From the NCBI GenBank assembly GCA_019054805.1, contig JAHQIY010000021.1, forward strand, positions 682,001 through 746,000: a stretch of 64,000 nt of DNA, read 5' to 3'. This stretch comes from Brachionus manjavacas (lineage: Eukaryota > Rotifera > Eurotatoria > Ploima > Brachionidae). Position 1 is the first letter of the stretch; every line of letters starts with the position of its first letter. A program made the position numbers and the translations under genes. The notes under the pieces were generated by a model. It saw only the letters and a program-made list of their open reading frames with translations, did not search any database and was not told the origin of the DNA. Below are positions 43,530 through 53,992 of the stretch, piece by piece.

Positions 43530-44282
43530 TTATTTTAAAATATATTTATTGTATAATAATATTTTATACTTTATGCCAATATTATATACTTTGTAGTTGT
43601 AATCGTCAATGTATTTAATTTGCGGAGCTTTTTGTAGCTTGTATTGTCTAAATTCAAAAGTTGTATAAATGTTGCTTAAATAGTTAATATTTTTTAAAAA
43701 GCTTAACGAACTAATAGCCGGTAAAACATTAAAAAAACCTAAGTCTATACCAATAAAGTACGAATACGACGATAAGTTTTGTTTACTACTTGTTGGGTTA
43801 ATTTGGTTGGTATTTATAATTAACGAATCGTAATTAGTTTTGCCTAAACTACCGCCGTAATATATATTTATTAGTTTGTTGTTAACTATAGAATTTTTAA
43901 TATCTGCATGCCATGTTTTTATAACAGAGCTATATTTATTGCTACTAGCAAAACTAGTGTTATAATGAACCGCAAAGTTAATGTTTTTAGCCAACCCCAG
44001 TAGCGAATTAGCCGGAGCTTGCCAAAAAGGGTTAATTTCTGCACCAATACTATAATAAGATAAATTACTATTTTTTATGTTGTTAAAATAATACACATTA
44101 AAGCTTAGTGCGTTAACATTTTTGTTTAATGATGTTGTGGGGGCTATTAAAAGTTCTTTAGGTTGGGCGTTAGCTATTGTTATATTTACTAGCATTAACA
44201 AGCTAAACGCCATATAAAAAAACTTTGTTAATACGCTATTTATAAAATTATTGTACACTAACTTAATACTTAACAAAAACAT
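43530..44282 (-). CDS. Outer-membrane beta-barrel protein 4
   Basis: About 250 residues. A hydrophobic signal (FFYMAFSLLMLVNITIANA) precedes a mature part of alternating strands (ALSFNVYYFNN, YYSIGAEINPF, INFAVHYNTSFA, LINIYYGGSLG, YSYFIGIDLGFF, YTTFEFRQYKL, KVYNIGIKYKILL). I use the second ATG: the first one, at 44321, lies inside the oppositely oriented lipoprotein gene. An even later start within the signal is possible. Very Asn-rich loops. Confidence 0.6.
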   Translation of the reverse strand: MFLLSIKLVYNNFINSVLTKFFYMAFSLLMLVNITIANAQPKELLIAPTTSLNKNVNALSFNVYYFNNIKNSNLSYYSIGAEINPFWQAPANSLLGLAKNINFAVHYNTSFASSNKYSSVIKTWHADIKNSIVNNKLINIYYGGSLGKTNYDSLIINTNQINPTSSKQNLSSYSYFIGIDLGFFNVLPAISSLSFLKNINYLSNIYTTFEFRQYKLQKAPQIKYIDDYNYKVYNIGIKYKILLYNKYILK

Positions 44283-44294
44283 TGAAAGCTTTTT

Positions 44295-44753
44295 ATGAAA
44301 ATTAAAATTATTTGTACTCATATAGTTTTTTTATATACATTTATTATGTTGGCGTCTTGTTTTGGCGGGGGCGATTCTGCAAAGCAACCGTACGTTCCTT
44401 TTACTAGCACAGCAAATACTAAAGACTTTATATTAGATTATAACAATAAGTATAATAATAAGTTAAAATTTTATAATAAAGATTATAAAAATCAAGTTTA
44501 TTATCAATTAATTAAGCATGGTAATAATTCGTACGCAACTATTAACGATGTATTTAATGTTATGGGTAACCCTAAACTTATTAAAAGTGCAAAAAATTTA
44601 GAACTATGGCAGTACAAAGGGCAAACCTGTATTATTAACTTTGTATGGTCTAAAAGCGGTAAGCTTACTATAAATGCTTATAATTTTAACTTACAAAGCA
44701 TTAGTTACCAACAATGCATAAAAGATTACGTAGTGCAAAACAATACTTTGTAA
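44295..44753 (+). CDS. Outer-membrane lipoprotein of unknown function
   Basis: 152 residues with a lipobox LASC (Cys22) after a hydrophobic signal, then a polar linker and a domain starting at about residue 76 with TINDVFNVMGNPKLI, LELWQYKGQTCIINF. This resembles a small alphaproteobacterial lipoprotein family in which LG-x-P and WQY precede a Cys-containing strand, distantly like SmpA/BamE folds. It is divergent from barrel 4 with only 12 bases between the starts, so their promoters overlap the coding ends. Confidence 0.6.
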   Translation: MKIKIICTHIVFLYTFIMLASCFGGGDSAKQPYVPFTSTANTKDFILDYNNKYNNKLKFYNKDYKNQVYYQLIKHGNNSYATINDVFNVMGNPKLIKSAKNLELWQYKGQTCIINFVWSKSGKLTINAYNFNLQSISYQQCIKDYVVQNNTL

Positions 44754-44755
44754 AA

Positions 44756-45148
44756 CTACCAAGCGTTATTAATTAGGTTAATGTTTGTAGAACTTACTAA
44801 CACCACATTATTGCTAATATTGTAATTATAGTATTTAGGGTTTTGCTTTAAAAAAATTTGTAACGCATTGTTTATACGTTGTTGTTGCTTTGTTAATACG
44901 GTATACGGCAGGGCGTTTGGGTTACTACGATATTTTACTTCAAACACATTAATAGTGTGGTTTTTTAAAGCAATAATATCAATTTCGCCTAGTTTGGTTT
45001 TGTAGTTAGTGGCAATAATTTTATATTTATATTTTTTTAAATATTTAACTGCTTGTTGTTCGGCATTTATACCAGTGGTGTAGCTGTTTGCAAGTACAAT
45101 AGGCTGTTTGTTAAATATATTTAGTAGTTTAAATAATTTTACTAGCAT
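44756..45148 (-). CDS. yraN: YraN family (UPF0102) protein
   Basis: 130 residues with the restriction-endonuclease-like fold motifs of the family: GINAEQQAVKYLKKY, then LGEIDIIALKNHTINVFEVKYRSN carrying the D...ExK catalytic-type triad. The cellular role of YraN is not settled. It is three bases after rsmI, a conserved pairing in alphaproteobacteria. Confidence 0.9.
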   Translation of the reverse strand: MLVKLFKLLNIFNKQPIVLANSYTTGINAEQQAVKYLKKYKYKIIATNYKTKLGEIDIIALKNHTINVFEVKYRSNPNALPYTVLTKQQQRINNALQIFLKQNPKYYNYNISNNVVLVSSTNINLINNAW

Positions 45149-45151
45149 GTT

Positions 45152-46003
45152 TTATATATTATTTTTTAAGTTAGTAATTAAAGTATAAGCCACAGTTTTT
45201 GTAACATTAAATTGCTGGCTAACTTGTTTTGCTAAAGCAGAAGCCGGCAGGGTATTAATATGTTTTTGTATATAACTGTTAATATCTTGTGGGGTAACAA
45301 TATTGTTGTTAAGGTTGGGTAAAAACATTAAAGTATATTCACCTTTTAAGGTATAAGCGTTAGATTGAATTAAGTTAACAATATGGCCAACTGTTGCGTG
45401 GGTTATGGTTTCGTGCATTTTGGTTAGTTCTTTGGCTACGGTTATTAGTTGATTGCTACCAAATAGGTTCATAATATTGGTTAGGGTTGCTAATAAACGT
45501 TTGGGCGATTCTAAAATAATAATGCTAGCTTTTAGTTTGGCTACTTCTTGTAATTTTTGTGCTTGCTTATTTGCAGATTTATCTAAAAAACCTAAAAACA
45601 CAAAATTAGTACATGGTATTGCACTAATGCTTGCGGTGGCAATAATGCTACTTGCTCCTGGTATGCTTACTACATTAATGTTATTGGCGTAGCATTCTTT
45701 TACTAAAACAAAGCCGGGGTCTGATATTAACGGCGTACCGGCATCGCTAATTAAAGCAATGTTATTACCTTGTTTTAGCAGTTGTATAATTGATTCTGTT
45801 TTAGCGTTTTCGTTAAAATTATTAAAGCTAATTAATGGTTTTTTTATATTGTAGTGGTTTAATAGTTTTAGGCTTACTTTGGTGTCTTCGCAAATAATTT
45901 TATCTACTAAATTTAGGGTTTCTAGAGCCCGCAGTGTAATATCTTTTAAATTACCAATAGGGGTTGCAACTACATATAAAGTAGGGTTTGCTTGCATTTG
46001 CAT
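45152..46003 (-). CDS. rsmI: 16S rRNA (cytidine-1402-2'-O)-methyltransferase
   Basis: Methylates C1402 in the ribosomal decoding centre. Family motifs: YVVATPIGNLKDITLRALETL at the N-terminus, CEDTKVSLKLLNHY, LISDAGTPLISDPGF and SIPGASSIIATAS. The 283-residue length is standard. Transcribed divergently from the LpoA-like gene, as in many alphaproteobacteria. Confidence 0.96.
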   Translation of the reverse strand: MQMQANPTLYVVATPIGNLKDITLRALETLNLVDKIICEDTKVSLKLLNHYNIKKPLISFNNFNENAKTESIIQLLKQGNNIALISDAGTPLISDPGFVLVKECYANNINVVSIPGASSIIATASISAIPCTNFVFLGFLDKSANKQAQKLQEVAKLKASIIILESPKRLLATLTNIMNLFGSNQLITVAKELTKMHETITHATVGHIVNLIQSNAYTLKGEYTLMFLPNLNNNIVTPQDINSYIQKHINTLPASALAKQVSQQFNVTKTVAYTLITNLKNNI

Positions 46004-46101
46004 TATATTTGTGCCAATGTTATTATTTTATTAATAACAATATAGTAAATTAAAATTACACTATATACAATTTAAAAAACCATATACTAACTTAAATTAT
46101 T

Positions 46102-47349
46102 ATGAAAAATTTTTTATTTATTGCTAAAATATTTATAGCTTTATTATTGTTTAATAAAACTTTAGGGTTTGGATTCTTTTTAAATAGTAGTAATAATAAT
46201 GCAGACGAAAAAGTAAATGTAGCTATAGTGTTGCCTTTAACTGGTAGCGATGCACCTTTAGGCAATAAAATGTTACAATCTGCAATGTTGGTTTTAAATA
46301 ATAGCATAAACGAAACCATTAAAGTTAATGTATACGATACTGCCAGCTCTACCAATAATTTTAACAAAATTGCCAGAGAAATTGAAAGCAATAACGATAA
46401 AATTATTTTAGGCCCCATTACATCTACCGATACTTTAGAGTTAATTAAAGCGTTAAAAAATAATTCGGTAGAAGCTCCGGTGTTGTCTTTTTCTAACAAC
46501 GTACAAGTGCTAGATAGCCAAGTAAGTAACACGTTTTTAATGGGTTATTTACTAGAAAGCGAAATAAAACGAGCAATAGAATTTTTAGTGTTTAGGTTTC
46601 AGCAACAACAAAAAACCTTAAAATTAGCTATTTTTGCCCCTAATAACCAATATGGTAATATTATGGTTAAAGAGGCCAATAAAGTAGCCAATGTGTACGA
46701 AACTCCAATAAAAATTGTTACCTACCCAGAAAACGAAATTAGACTAAATAATTATTTTGCTAAGCTTATACCTAGCAGTGCATTAAATAAATACCTAACC
46801 CAACGCAATGCAATAAAAGCTAATAAATTTTACGACGACCCCGAATTAGGCCGAATTATAAAAGCGGTGCCTCCAACTTTAGATTTTAATGCTTTAATAA
46901 TATTAGAATACGGCAGAAGGCTACCTTATGTTACATCTTTATTACCTGCGTTTGATATTAGTGCTAAAGATGTGGATATAATGGGGCTTAGTACTTGGAA
47001 CTCTAGCTTTGCAACTAAAGACGATAACCTGCGTGGTGCGTTTTTTGTTAATTACAAACAGTTATTAAAAAATACCGATTTTTATAATTTATATAGTGGT
47101 ATTTATCAAGTTTCGCCAAGTTTATTAGAATCTGTGGCGTATGATTCTATGAATATAGTGTTAGATTTAGTACAAAAGCACAAAGTTACCAATATAAGTT
47201 CTACTAACGATGTACTTTTTTTACTACAAAGCAATACGTGGCAAGGTGTTTTAGGCAATTTTAAGTTATTAAGCAGTGGTTATAACGCTAGAGACTTAGG
47301 CGTGGTTAATATAATTAATAGCCAAACCCTTAACTATGTAGATAAATAA
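46102..47349 (+). CDS. LpoA-like penicillin-binding protein activator
   Basis: 415 residues: signal peptide (IAKIFIALLLFNKTLGFG), then a type I periplasmic-binding fold (VAIVLPLTGSDAPLGNKM, IILGPITSTDTL, LAIFAPNNQYGNIMVKEA, GVVNIIN at the end). The order divergent from rsmI-yraN identifies it as the alphaproteobacterial counterpart of the LpoA C-terminal domain. Expected role: stimulating cell-wall synthesis from the outer membrane. There is no lipobox Cys, so it is probably soluble or anchored in another way. Confidence 0.72.
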   Translation: MKNFLFIAKIFIALLLFNKTLGFGFFLNSSNNNADEKVNVAIVLPLTGSDAPLGNKMLQSAMLVLNNSINETIKVNVYDTASSTNNFNKIAREIESNNDKIILGPITSTDTLELIKALKNNSVEAPVLSFSNNVQVLDSQVSNTFLMGYLLESEIKRAIEFLVFRFQQQQKTLKLAIFAPNNQYGNIMVKEANKVANVYETPIKIVTYPENEIRLNNYFAKLIPSSALNKYLTQRNAIKANKFYDDPELGRIIKAVPPTLDFNALIILEYGRRLPYVTSLLPAFDISAKDVDIMGLSTWNSSFATKDDNLRGAFFVNYKQLLKNTDFYNLYSGIYQVSPSLLESVAYDSMNIVLDLVQKHKVTNISSTNDVLFLLQSNTWQGVLGNFKLLSSGYNARDLGVVNIINSQTLNYVDK

Positions 47350-47384
47350 TTTAATAGTTAAGAGCCTAGCCATGGTTTTGTTAA

Positions 47385-48689
47385 TTAAATTACAAATTTA
47401 GATAAATCTAAATCTAAAGTTAAATGCTTTAATTTATCTTCTACAAAGTCGCCATCTATTTTAATTTCTGTACCACTTCTGTCTGGTGCATTAAAGCTTA
47501 TTTCTTCTACAATTAACTCTAGTAAAGTGTGTAATCTGCGTGCACCTATATTTTCTATGGTATTGTTAAAATGCACGGTTAACTCTGCTATTTTGTCTAT
47601 AGCGCTATCTAAAAATACCAGTTTTACATTTTCGGTAGCTAGTAGTTCTTGGTATTGTAAAATTAAATTGGCTACAGGTTCTACTAAAATGCGTTTAAAG
47701 TCTTGCTTAGTTAGTGGGTTTAGCTCTACCCTAATAGGAAAACGCCCTTGTAACTCTGGTAGTAAGTCCGAAGGCTTGCTAATATGAAAAGCCCCAGAGG
47801 CCACAAACAATATATGGTCGGTTTTTACAGGGCCATATTTAGTAGAAACCGTGGTGCCTTCTACTAAAGGTAGTAGGTCTCGTTGCACGCCTTCACGGCT
47901 AACGTCTCCGCCTCTGCGGTCTGATGATGCAACAATTTTGTCTACTTCATCTAAAAACACTAAGCCGTTGTTTTCTACGTTTTCTATGGCGTTAGCAATA
48001 ACTTTGTCTTGGTCTAGTAAATTTTCTGATTCTTCTTCACTTAAAATTTCTAGTGCTTTTTTTATGGTAACTTTTTTGGTTTTAGTTTTTTCTTTACCTA
48101 GTAGGCTATCTAAACTAAGCATACCTATTTGTGCCCCTGGCATGTCTGGAATATCAAACATAGGGTTACCTTTGGGCTTTTCTTTTACTTGTATATCAAT
48201 TTCTACGTCGTCCATTTGGTTGTTTATTATTTTATCATGAAAACGTTTTTTGGTGTCGGCAGAAGAATTTTCGCCCGCTACTATATTTATTACTTTTTCT
48301 AAGGCGTTAACTTCGGCTTTGGCTTTTACCGATTTTTTTAAATTAGCCTTGGTGTTTCTTATGGATATTTCCATTAGGTCTCTAATAATTTGCTCCACGT
48401 CTCTGCCAACGTAGCCAACTTCGGTAAATTTAGTTGCTTCTACTTTAACAAATGGTGCGTTATCTAATTTTGCTAAGCGTCTGGCAATTTCGGTTTTACC
48501 TACGCCGGTGGGGCCTATTAATAAAATATTTTTAGGCATAACTTCTTTTTGTAGTTCGGGCGGTAGCAGTTTGCGTCTGTAACGATTACGTAACGCTATA
48601 GCTACAGCTTTTTTTGCATTGGTTTGCCCTACAATGTGTTTATCTAGTTCCGATACAATTTCTTTAGGGGTAAAGCTATTTATTTCCAT
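47385..48689 (-). CDS. hslU: HslU ATPase of the HslVU protease
   Basis: AAA+ unfoldase that feeds HslV. Start SFTPKEIVSELDKHIVGQ, Walker A GPTGVGKT (residues 59-66), pore loop EVGYVGRDVEQI, Walker B GLVFLDEVDKI and sensor-2 region GARRLHTLLE are present. The I-domain (about 110-220) is intact. Follows hslV by 33 bases. Confidence 0.97.
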   Translation of the reverse strand: MEINSFTPKEIVSELDKHIVGQTNAKKAVAIALRNRYRRKLLPPELQKEVMPKNILLIGPTGVGKTEIARRLAKLDNAPFVKVEATKFTEVGYVGRDVEQIIRDLMEISIRNTKANLKKSVKAKAEVNALEKVINIVAGENSSADTKKRFHDKIINNQMDDVEIDIQVKEKPKGNPMFDIPDMPGAQIGMLSLDSLLGKEKTKTKKVTIKKALEILSEEESENLLDQDKVIANAIENVENNGLVFLDEVDKIVASSDRRGGDVSREGVQRDLLPLVEGTTVSTKYGPVKTDHILFVASGAFHISKPSDLLPELQGRFPIRVELNPLTKQDFKRILVEPVANLILQYQELLATENVKLVFLDSAIDKIAELTVHFNNTIENIGARRLHTLLELIVEEISFNAPDRSGTEIKIDGDFVEDKLKHLTLDLDLSKFVI

Positions 48690-48722
48690 AATTTTTTATC
48701 CTTTGTTGCAAGTTGTGTATTT

Positions 48723-49265
48723 TTAAACTTCTTCTGTTGTAATATTGGTGTTGGTAAATACGCAAATTTCTCCGGCAATATTTAAAGATAGTTCTGCTAT
48801 TTCTTTAGCGTTTAAGTTAGCGTTGCCACGTAGCAATGCTTTGGCGGCAGAAAGTGCGTAGCTTCCGCCAGAACCTATGGCTATGCAATCGTCGTCTGGT
48901 TCTAAAACATCGCCATTGCCGGTTAATACTAAAATTTGGTTTTTATCTGCTACTATCATCATTGCTTCTAATCTGCGTAGGTATTTATCTGTACGCCAAT
49001 CTTTTGCAAGTTCTACACAGGCACGTAATAATTGGTTGGGGTGCTTTTGTAGTTTATCTTCTAGGCGTTCAAACAAAGTAAAGGCATCGGCAGTAGAACC
49101 TGCAAAGCCAGCCACTACGCCTTGTGCTAATTTACGCACTTTTTTTGCATTTTTTTTTAATACAGTATTGCCTAAACTTACTTGGCCATCGCCTGCTATA
49201 ACAATTTTGCCATCTTTTTTTACACCAACTATGGTTGTTGCTTGCATAGAATTAGTGTTGTGCAT
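48723..49265 (-). CDS. hslV: HslV peptidase of the HslVU protease
   Basis: Threonine protease of the proteasome fold. The active-site Thr follows a nine-residue propeptide (NSMQA then [10 protein letters not shown]), with [12 protein letters not shown] and [14 protein letters not shown] near residue 130. The 180-residue length is normal. It precedes hslU in one operon. No other heat-shock control element is visible in the 112-base divergent gap with the HIT gene. Confidence 0.97.
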   Translation of the reverse strand: MHNTNSMQATTIVGVKKDGKIVIAGDGQVSLGNTVLKKNAKKVRKLAQGVVAGFAGSTADAFTLFERLEDKLQKHPNQLLRACVELAKDWRTDKYLRRLEAMMIVADKNQILVLTGNGDVLEPDDDCIAIGSGGSYALSAAKALLRGNANLNAKEIAELSLNIAGEICVFTNTNITTEEV

Positions 49266-49377
49266 AGTTTTTTTCCTTTTTTATTAAACTTATTGTATAA
49301 ACATTATATAATCTTGTTGTATAATTATTGCAATACTAACTATAATTTTTTATTAATTTGTTTTAGGAGAGCCAACC

Positions 49378-49740
49378 ATGAATACACAATATAATACAAA
49401 CAATGTATTTTATAAAATATTACAAAAACAAATACCTTGCAATGTAGTTGCAGAAAACAACAACGCTTTAGCTTTTTACGATATTAACCCACAAGCCCCT
49501 TTGCATGTGTTAGTTATACCTAAAGGCAATTATGTTAATGCGGTAGATTTTTTTAGCAATGCAACATCTTTAGAAATATTAGATTTTAATAATTTAATAG
49601 TAGAGGTAGTGCAAAAATTAAACTTAGCAAAAGGTTTTAGGTTAATAAGCAATAATGGTACCGAATCCGGACAAGAAGTTCCGCATTATCATATGCATAT
49701 TTTAGGTGGCAAACAATTAGGCAAACTATTAGATAATTAA
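49378..49740 (+). CDS. HIT-family nucleotide hydrolase (HinT type)
   Basis: 120 residues. The histidine triad HYHMHILGG is near residue 101, with FYKILQKQIPCNVVAEN at the start and ALAFYDINPQAPLHVLVIPK in the middle. HinT proteins hydrolyse nucleoside phosphoramidates such as lysyl-AMP. Strong AGGAG ribosome site. It is nine bases before mutS. Confidence 0.94.
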   Translation: MNTQYNTNNVFYKILQKQIPCNVVAENNNALAFYDINPQAPLHVLVIPKGNYVNAVDFFSNATSLEILDFNNLIVEVVQKLNLAKGFRLISNNGTESGQEVPHYHMHILGGKQLGKLLDN

Positions 49741-49749
49741 ATATTTGTT

Positions 49750-52467
49750 ATGAACAAAACTAGCGAAAACAAACTTACCCCTATGATGCAACAGTATTTT
49801 TCTGTAAAAGAAAAACACCCAGATTGTTTATTATTTTTTAGGCTAGGGGATTTTTATGAAATGTTTTTTGATGATGCTAAAATTATAGCATCTGCTTTAG
49901 GTTTGGTATTAACCGCCAGAGGAAACTTAAATGGTAAACCTATACCTATGTGCGGTATTCCGCACCATAGTTACGAAAACTACCTAGCCCGCTTAATAAA
50001 AGCAGGGCATAAAGTTGCTATTTGCGAACAAACCGAAACTCCAGCACAGGCTTTACAACAAGGTAAAAAAATTGTAAACCGAGATGTAGTGCGAATTGTA
50101 ACCGCCGGCACCCTTACCGAAGACAGCCTACTGCATTCTACAGAAAGCAACTATTTAGCATGTATTAGTGTAGACAACAAGGCTAAAACAAGTAGTTTTG
50201 CCATAGCTTATATAGATATATCTACGGGCGATTTTATGGTAAAAGAATGTGCGTTAGAAGATTTAAATTCGGCATTGCAAACCATACAACCTAGCGAAAT
50301 TTTACTTTCTACTAATTTTAACAAAGCCCTATTGGCACAAAACTTTGCTAGCAAAATAACCATTATAGCTAACGAAAAATTTAATTTACTAAGTAATAAA
50401 AATCTTTTGCAAAGTACTTTTGGTTTGCTAACCCTTAATAGCCTAAGCAACGTTAATATATTGGCATGTGGTGTTTTGTTAGATTATATAAACATTACAC
50501 AAAAGCGTTTAAGTATTATTAACGCCCCTAAAGTATATAATAATAGCGATTTTTTAAAAATAGACTATTTTACTTTTAACAGCCTAGAAATTGTAAATAG
50601 CAGTGGGGGTAACAAAAAAGCTAGTTTGCGTTATCAAATAGACGAAACTAAAACCGCAATGGGTAGTAGATTGTTGGCTAAGTGGTTGTTTAATCCGTTA
50701 AAAAATGTTAACGATATTACTAAACGCTTAAATATTGTAGAAGATTTATACAGCAACTATAATTTAACCACTAATTTAACAGAAATTTTAAAAGGTATTC
50801 CAGATGCCGAGCGAGTATTAGCTAGAATTTCATTTTTTAGGGCAAGTATAAACGATTTGTATTTAATGCGAGACTTTTTACGCAATGCTAATAATTTAAA
50901 ACATATAATATTTACCAGCAATATTAATAACAATAACATAAACAATTTATTTAATAATAATATAGATTATAGCGAATTATTGCTAGAGCTAGAAGCCTGC
51001 TTGTTAGATTTTTTACCAGCAGATTTTAAAGAAACCGGATTTTTTAAGCCAAATTACGATGCCGCTTTTTTTAAATTAAAAACTAACCTAGAAGAACTGC
51101 AAAATAATATTGTTCAACTACAATACAATTATGCCACTAAGTTAGATATTCCGTTAAAAATCAATTACCTAAATAACTTTGGCTATTGTATAGAAGTTTC
51201 TAATAAAAATGCTACTAAAATGCAAGCCAACGATATGTTTATTTACAAAGGCTCTACCAGCACAAACTCTAGGTATATAACCGCAGAGTTGCAAGAGCTA
51301 CAAGAAAAATATATGTTTTTAAATAATCTTAAGCAAGAAGCCGAAAAAAATATTTTTACCAACCTAGTAAATTTAATACTGCAATACAAAAATACCATAG
51401 TACAACTTTGTAGTGTAATTGCTAATATAGATGTATTGGTAGCTTTTGCGGTATTGGCTACCAATAAAAACTTAGTAAAGCCAGTTTTTACAACACAACC
51501 AAATGTATTTAATGTGGTTAAAGCTAGGCATTTAGTGGTAGAAGACGCCATTAGCAAAACCGCCAACAACTTTGTAGCCAACGATTGCATAATGGATAAT
51601 AACAAACATTTGTTTTTAATTACAGGCCCTAATATGGGTGGCAAAAGTACATTTTTACGCCAAAATGCTTTAATTGTGTTGTTGGCACACATAGGGTGTT
51701 TTGTTCCGGCACAAAGTGCTACATTAAGCCCTGTAGATGCTTTGTTTAGTAGGGTTGGTGCTAGTGATGATTTATTTAAAGGGCAATCTACTTTTATGGT
51801 AGAAATGTTAGAATTATCTTATATTTTAAACAACGCTTCTGCTAATTCTTTTATAATTTTAGACGAAATAGGCAGAGGAACGTCTACCTACGATGGTGTT
51901 TCTATAGCGTGGTCTACGTTAGAGTATTTACACAATAATCTTAAAGCCAGATGCTTGTTTGCCACCCACTATTACGAACTACTAGAGTTACAAAACACAC
52001 TACCAAAATTACAGTGTTACTACGCTAAAACCATAGAGGAACAAGGTAAAATTAATTTTATGTATTTAATAGCAAAAGGTTTTAACGCAAAATCTTACGG
52101 TATTAAAGTAGCCGAACTTGCCGGCTTACCCAAAGCTGTGGTTAATAAAGCTAATGATATTTTAATGTTGTTAGAACATGCCCATGCTAATTTAACTTAT
52201 AAAGATAATTCGTTACCTTTGTTTAATAACAATATTGCTAGCAATATAAAGGCAAACACACCAACGCAAGTAGCAGCTCAACATAATGCCAGTAATACCA
52301 ATGTGGTAAATGTAACTTTAAATGCAGAGTTAAACAGTTTTGTAAACCAACTAGCAAGTTTACAGCCAGATGAATATTCGCCCAAACAAGCGTTAGAAAG
52401 TTTATACTCTTTAGTAACTAAAGCACAACAAATAAGCAACACAAACAAGCAAAATGAAAATAATTAA
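49750..52467 (+). CDS. mutS: DNA mismatch repair protein MutS
   Basis: 905 residues. The mismatch-binding Phe-x-Glu is in GDFYEMFF (near residue 36), the connector and lever domains have long Asn-rich insertions (near 395-405), and the ATPase has Walker A GPNMGGKST (about residue 625), SRVGASDDLFKGQSTFMVEM and Walker B IILDEIGRGTSTYDG. The C-terminal dimer region is intact. mutL is not in the window. Its end overlaps the murJ start by 14 bases. Confidence 0.97.
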   Translation: MNKTSENKLTPMMQQYFSVKEKHPDCLLFFRLGDFYEMFFDDAKIIASALGLVLTARGNLNGKPIPMCGIPHHSYENYLARLIKAGHKVAICEQTETPAQALQQGKKIVNRDVVRIVTAGTLTEDSLLHSTESNYLACISVDNKAKTSSFAIAYIDISTGDFMVKECALEDLNSALQTIQPSEILLSTNFNKALLAQNFASKITIIANEKFNLLSNKNLLQSTFGLLTLNSLSNVNILACGVLLDYINITQKRLSIINAPKVYNNSDFLKIDYFTFNSLEIVNSSGGNKKASLRYQIDETKTAMGSRLLAKWLFNPLKNVNDITKRLNIVEDLYSNYNLTTNLTEILKGIPDAERVLARISFFRASINDLYLMRDFLRNANNLKHIIFTSNINNNNINNLFNNNIDYSELLLELEACLLDFLPADFKETGFFKPNYDAAFFKLKTNLEELQNNIVQLQYNYATKLDIPLKINYLNNFGYCIEVSNKNATKMQANDMFIYKGSTSTNSRYITAELQELQEKYMFLNNLKQEAEKNIFTNLVNLILQYKNTIVQLCSVIANIDVLVAFAVLATNKNLVKPVFTTQPNVFNVVKARHLVVEDAISKTANNFVANDCIMDNNKHLFLITGPNMGGKSTFLRQNALIVLLAHIGCFVPAQSATLSPVDALFSRVGASDDLFKGQSTFMVEMLELSYILNNASANSFIILDEIGRGTSTYDGVSIAWSTLEYLHNNLKARCLFATHYYELLELQNTLPKLQCYYAKTIEEQGKINFMYLIAKGFNAKSYGIKVAELAGLPKAVVNKANDILMLLEHAHANLTYKDNSLPLFNNNIASNIKANTPTQVAAQHNASNTNVVNVTLNAELNSFVNQLASLQPDEYSPKQALESLYSLVTKAQQISNTNKQNENN

Positions 52468-53980
52468 TGTTTTAAAGTTTAGTTTTTTTACCTTTATAAG
52501 TAGAATATTAGGTTTATTACGAGACGTATTAATATCTAGATACTTAGGGGCGGGCGGAGTTTCTGATGCATTTTTTGTGGCGTTTAAAATTCCTAATTTG
52601 TTTAGAAAGTTGTTTGCAGAGGGTTCGTTGCAAGCGGTGTTTATTCCTATTTTTAATGGTTTGTTAGGGGTAAACCAAACTAAAGCTAGGCAATTTGCTA
52701 GCTCGGTATTTGCAATTTTAAGCATAAGTTTATTAATTTTACTAGTAATACTGCAAATTTATACCGCACAATGGGTAGGCTTAATTTCGCCAGGGTTTAA
52801 AGCTAAAAATATAGAAACCTTTAATTTAACCGTGTTGTTAACCAGAATAACCTTACCTTACTTGTTTTTTATTTCGTTAGCTACTTTTTATTCTGCTATT
52901 TTAAATAGTTTAGGTAAATTTGCGTTAGTTGCTTTTTTGCCAGCATTGCTTAATATTAGTATAATTATAGCTTTATTGTTTAGTGGTTATAATTCTGCAA
53001 TAATGGCCAGTGTAGGGGTATTTTTTGGCGGAGTATTGCAATTGCTTATGGTGGCTTATGTTTGTAAAAAAGCAGGTTGGCTAGTTGGTGGTTTTAAAAT
53101 TAATTTTGCTAGTAAACCAGTTAAACAATTTTTTAAAAGATTACTACCAGTTGTGCTAGGTGCAGGGGTTTATCAGGTTAATATTTTAGTGGATATTGCT
53201 TTTGCTTCGTTATTATCGTTTGGTACAATATCTTATGTGTTTTATGCAGATAGAATTTACCAATTACCGTTATCTTTAATTGGTATAGCTATAGGTTCGG
53301 TTTTATTGCCGGCGTTGTCTAATGTGGCGTTAAGCAAGGTAGATTATATTAAAACTATTAATAAAGCTATGCTATTAGGGTTAGCTTTTGCTTTAGCGGC
53401 TACTTGTGGGTTAGTGGTTTTTAGTAATAATATAATATACTCTATTTACTTTGGTGGTAAATTTGTGCAAACCGATGTTAATATAACCGCTATTATGTTG
53501 GTTATATACGCTTTTTCGTTACCATTTAACGTGCTAATTAAAATTATGTTGCCGGTGTTTTATTCTAAAGGTAATGTTAAAATACCGCTTTACAGCACTA
53601 TAATTGGTTTGGTGGTAAATGTGGGTTTACTATACTGGTTAGTTGTAATTAAAAATAATATTTTTGGTATGGCGTATGCTACTACGGTGGCTTCGGTATT
53701 AAATTTTACAATTTTAGTAGTAGTAATGTATGTTAAGTTAAATATAAAATTTAGCTTAAACTTTTTTACAGAAGTAGCTAAAATTGTTATTATAACTATA
53801 ATTTTAACAATATTAAGTTTGGCTTTAAAACCTTGGTTTTTAAATGTTAGTAATATTAATATTGCTAGGCTAATATTATTTGCTATAGTATGTATAGTAT
53901 TTGTTGTTTTTGTAGTTTTATTAAAATTATTTAAAACAACAGTGTATAATCAATTAAAAGTAATGTTTAACAAACAATAA
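52454..53980 (+). CDS. murJ: Lipid II flippase MurJ
   Basis: 508 residues, about 14 membrane helices, MOP superfamily. The family N-terminus with SRILGLLRDVLISRYLG and DAFFVAFKIPNLFRKLFAEG carries the conserved Arg residues needed for lipid II flipping. Moves the peptidoglycan precursor across the inner membrane. Overlaps mutS and is followed by trpS, an order common in alphaproteobacteria. Confidence 0.95.
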   Translation: MKIINVLKFSFFTFISRILGLLRDVLISRYLGAGGVSDAFFVAFKIPNLFRKLFAEGSLQAVFIPIFNGLLGVNQTKARQFASSVFAILSISLLILLVILQIYTAQWVGLISPGFKAKNIETFNLTVLLTRITLPYLFFISLATFYSAILNSLGKFALVAFLPALLNISIIIALLFSGYNSAIMASVGVFFGGVLQLLMVAYVCKKAGWLVGGFKINFASKPVKQFFKRLLPVVLGAGVYQVNILVDIAFASLLSFGTISYVFYADRIYQLPLSLIGIAIGSVLLPALSNVALSKVDYIKTINKAMLLGLAFALAATCGLVVFSNNIIYSIYFGGKFVQTDVNITAIMLVIYAFSLPFNVLIKIMLPVFYSKGNVKIPLYSTIIGLVVNVGLLYWLVVIKNNIFGMAYATTVASVLNFTILVVVMYVKLNIKFSLNFFTEVAKIVIITIILTILSLALKPWFLNVSNINIARLILFAIVCIVFVVFVVLLKLFKTTVYNQLKVMFNKQ

Positions 53981-53992
53981 ATAAGATTAATA

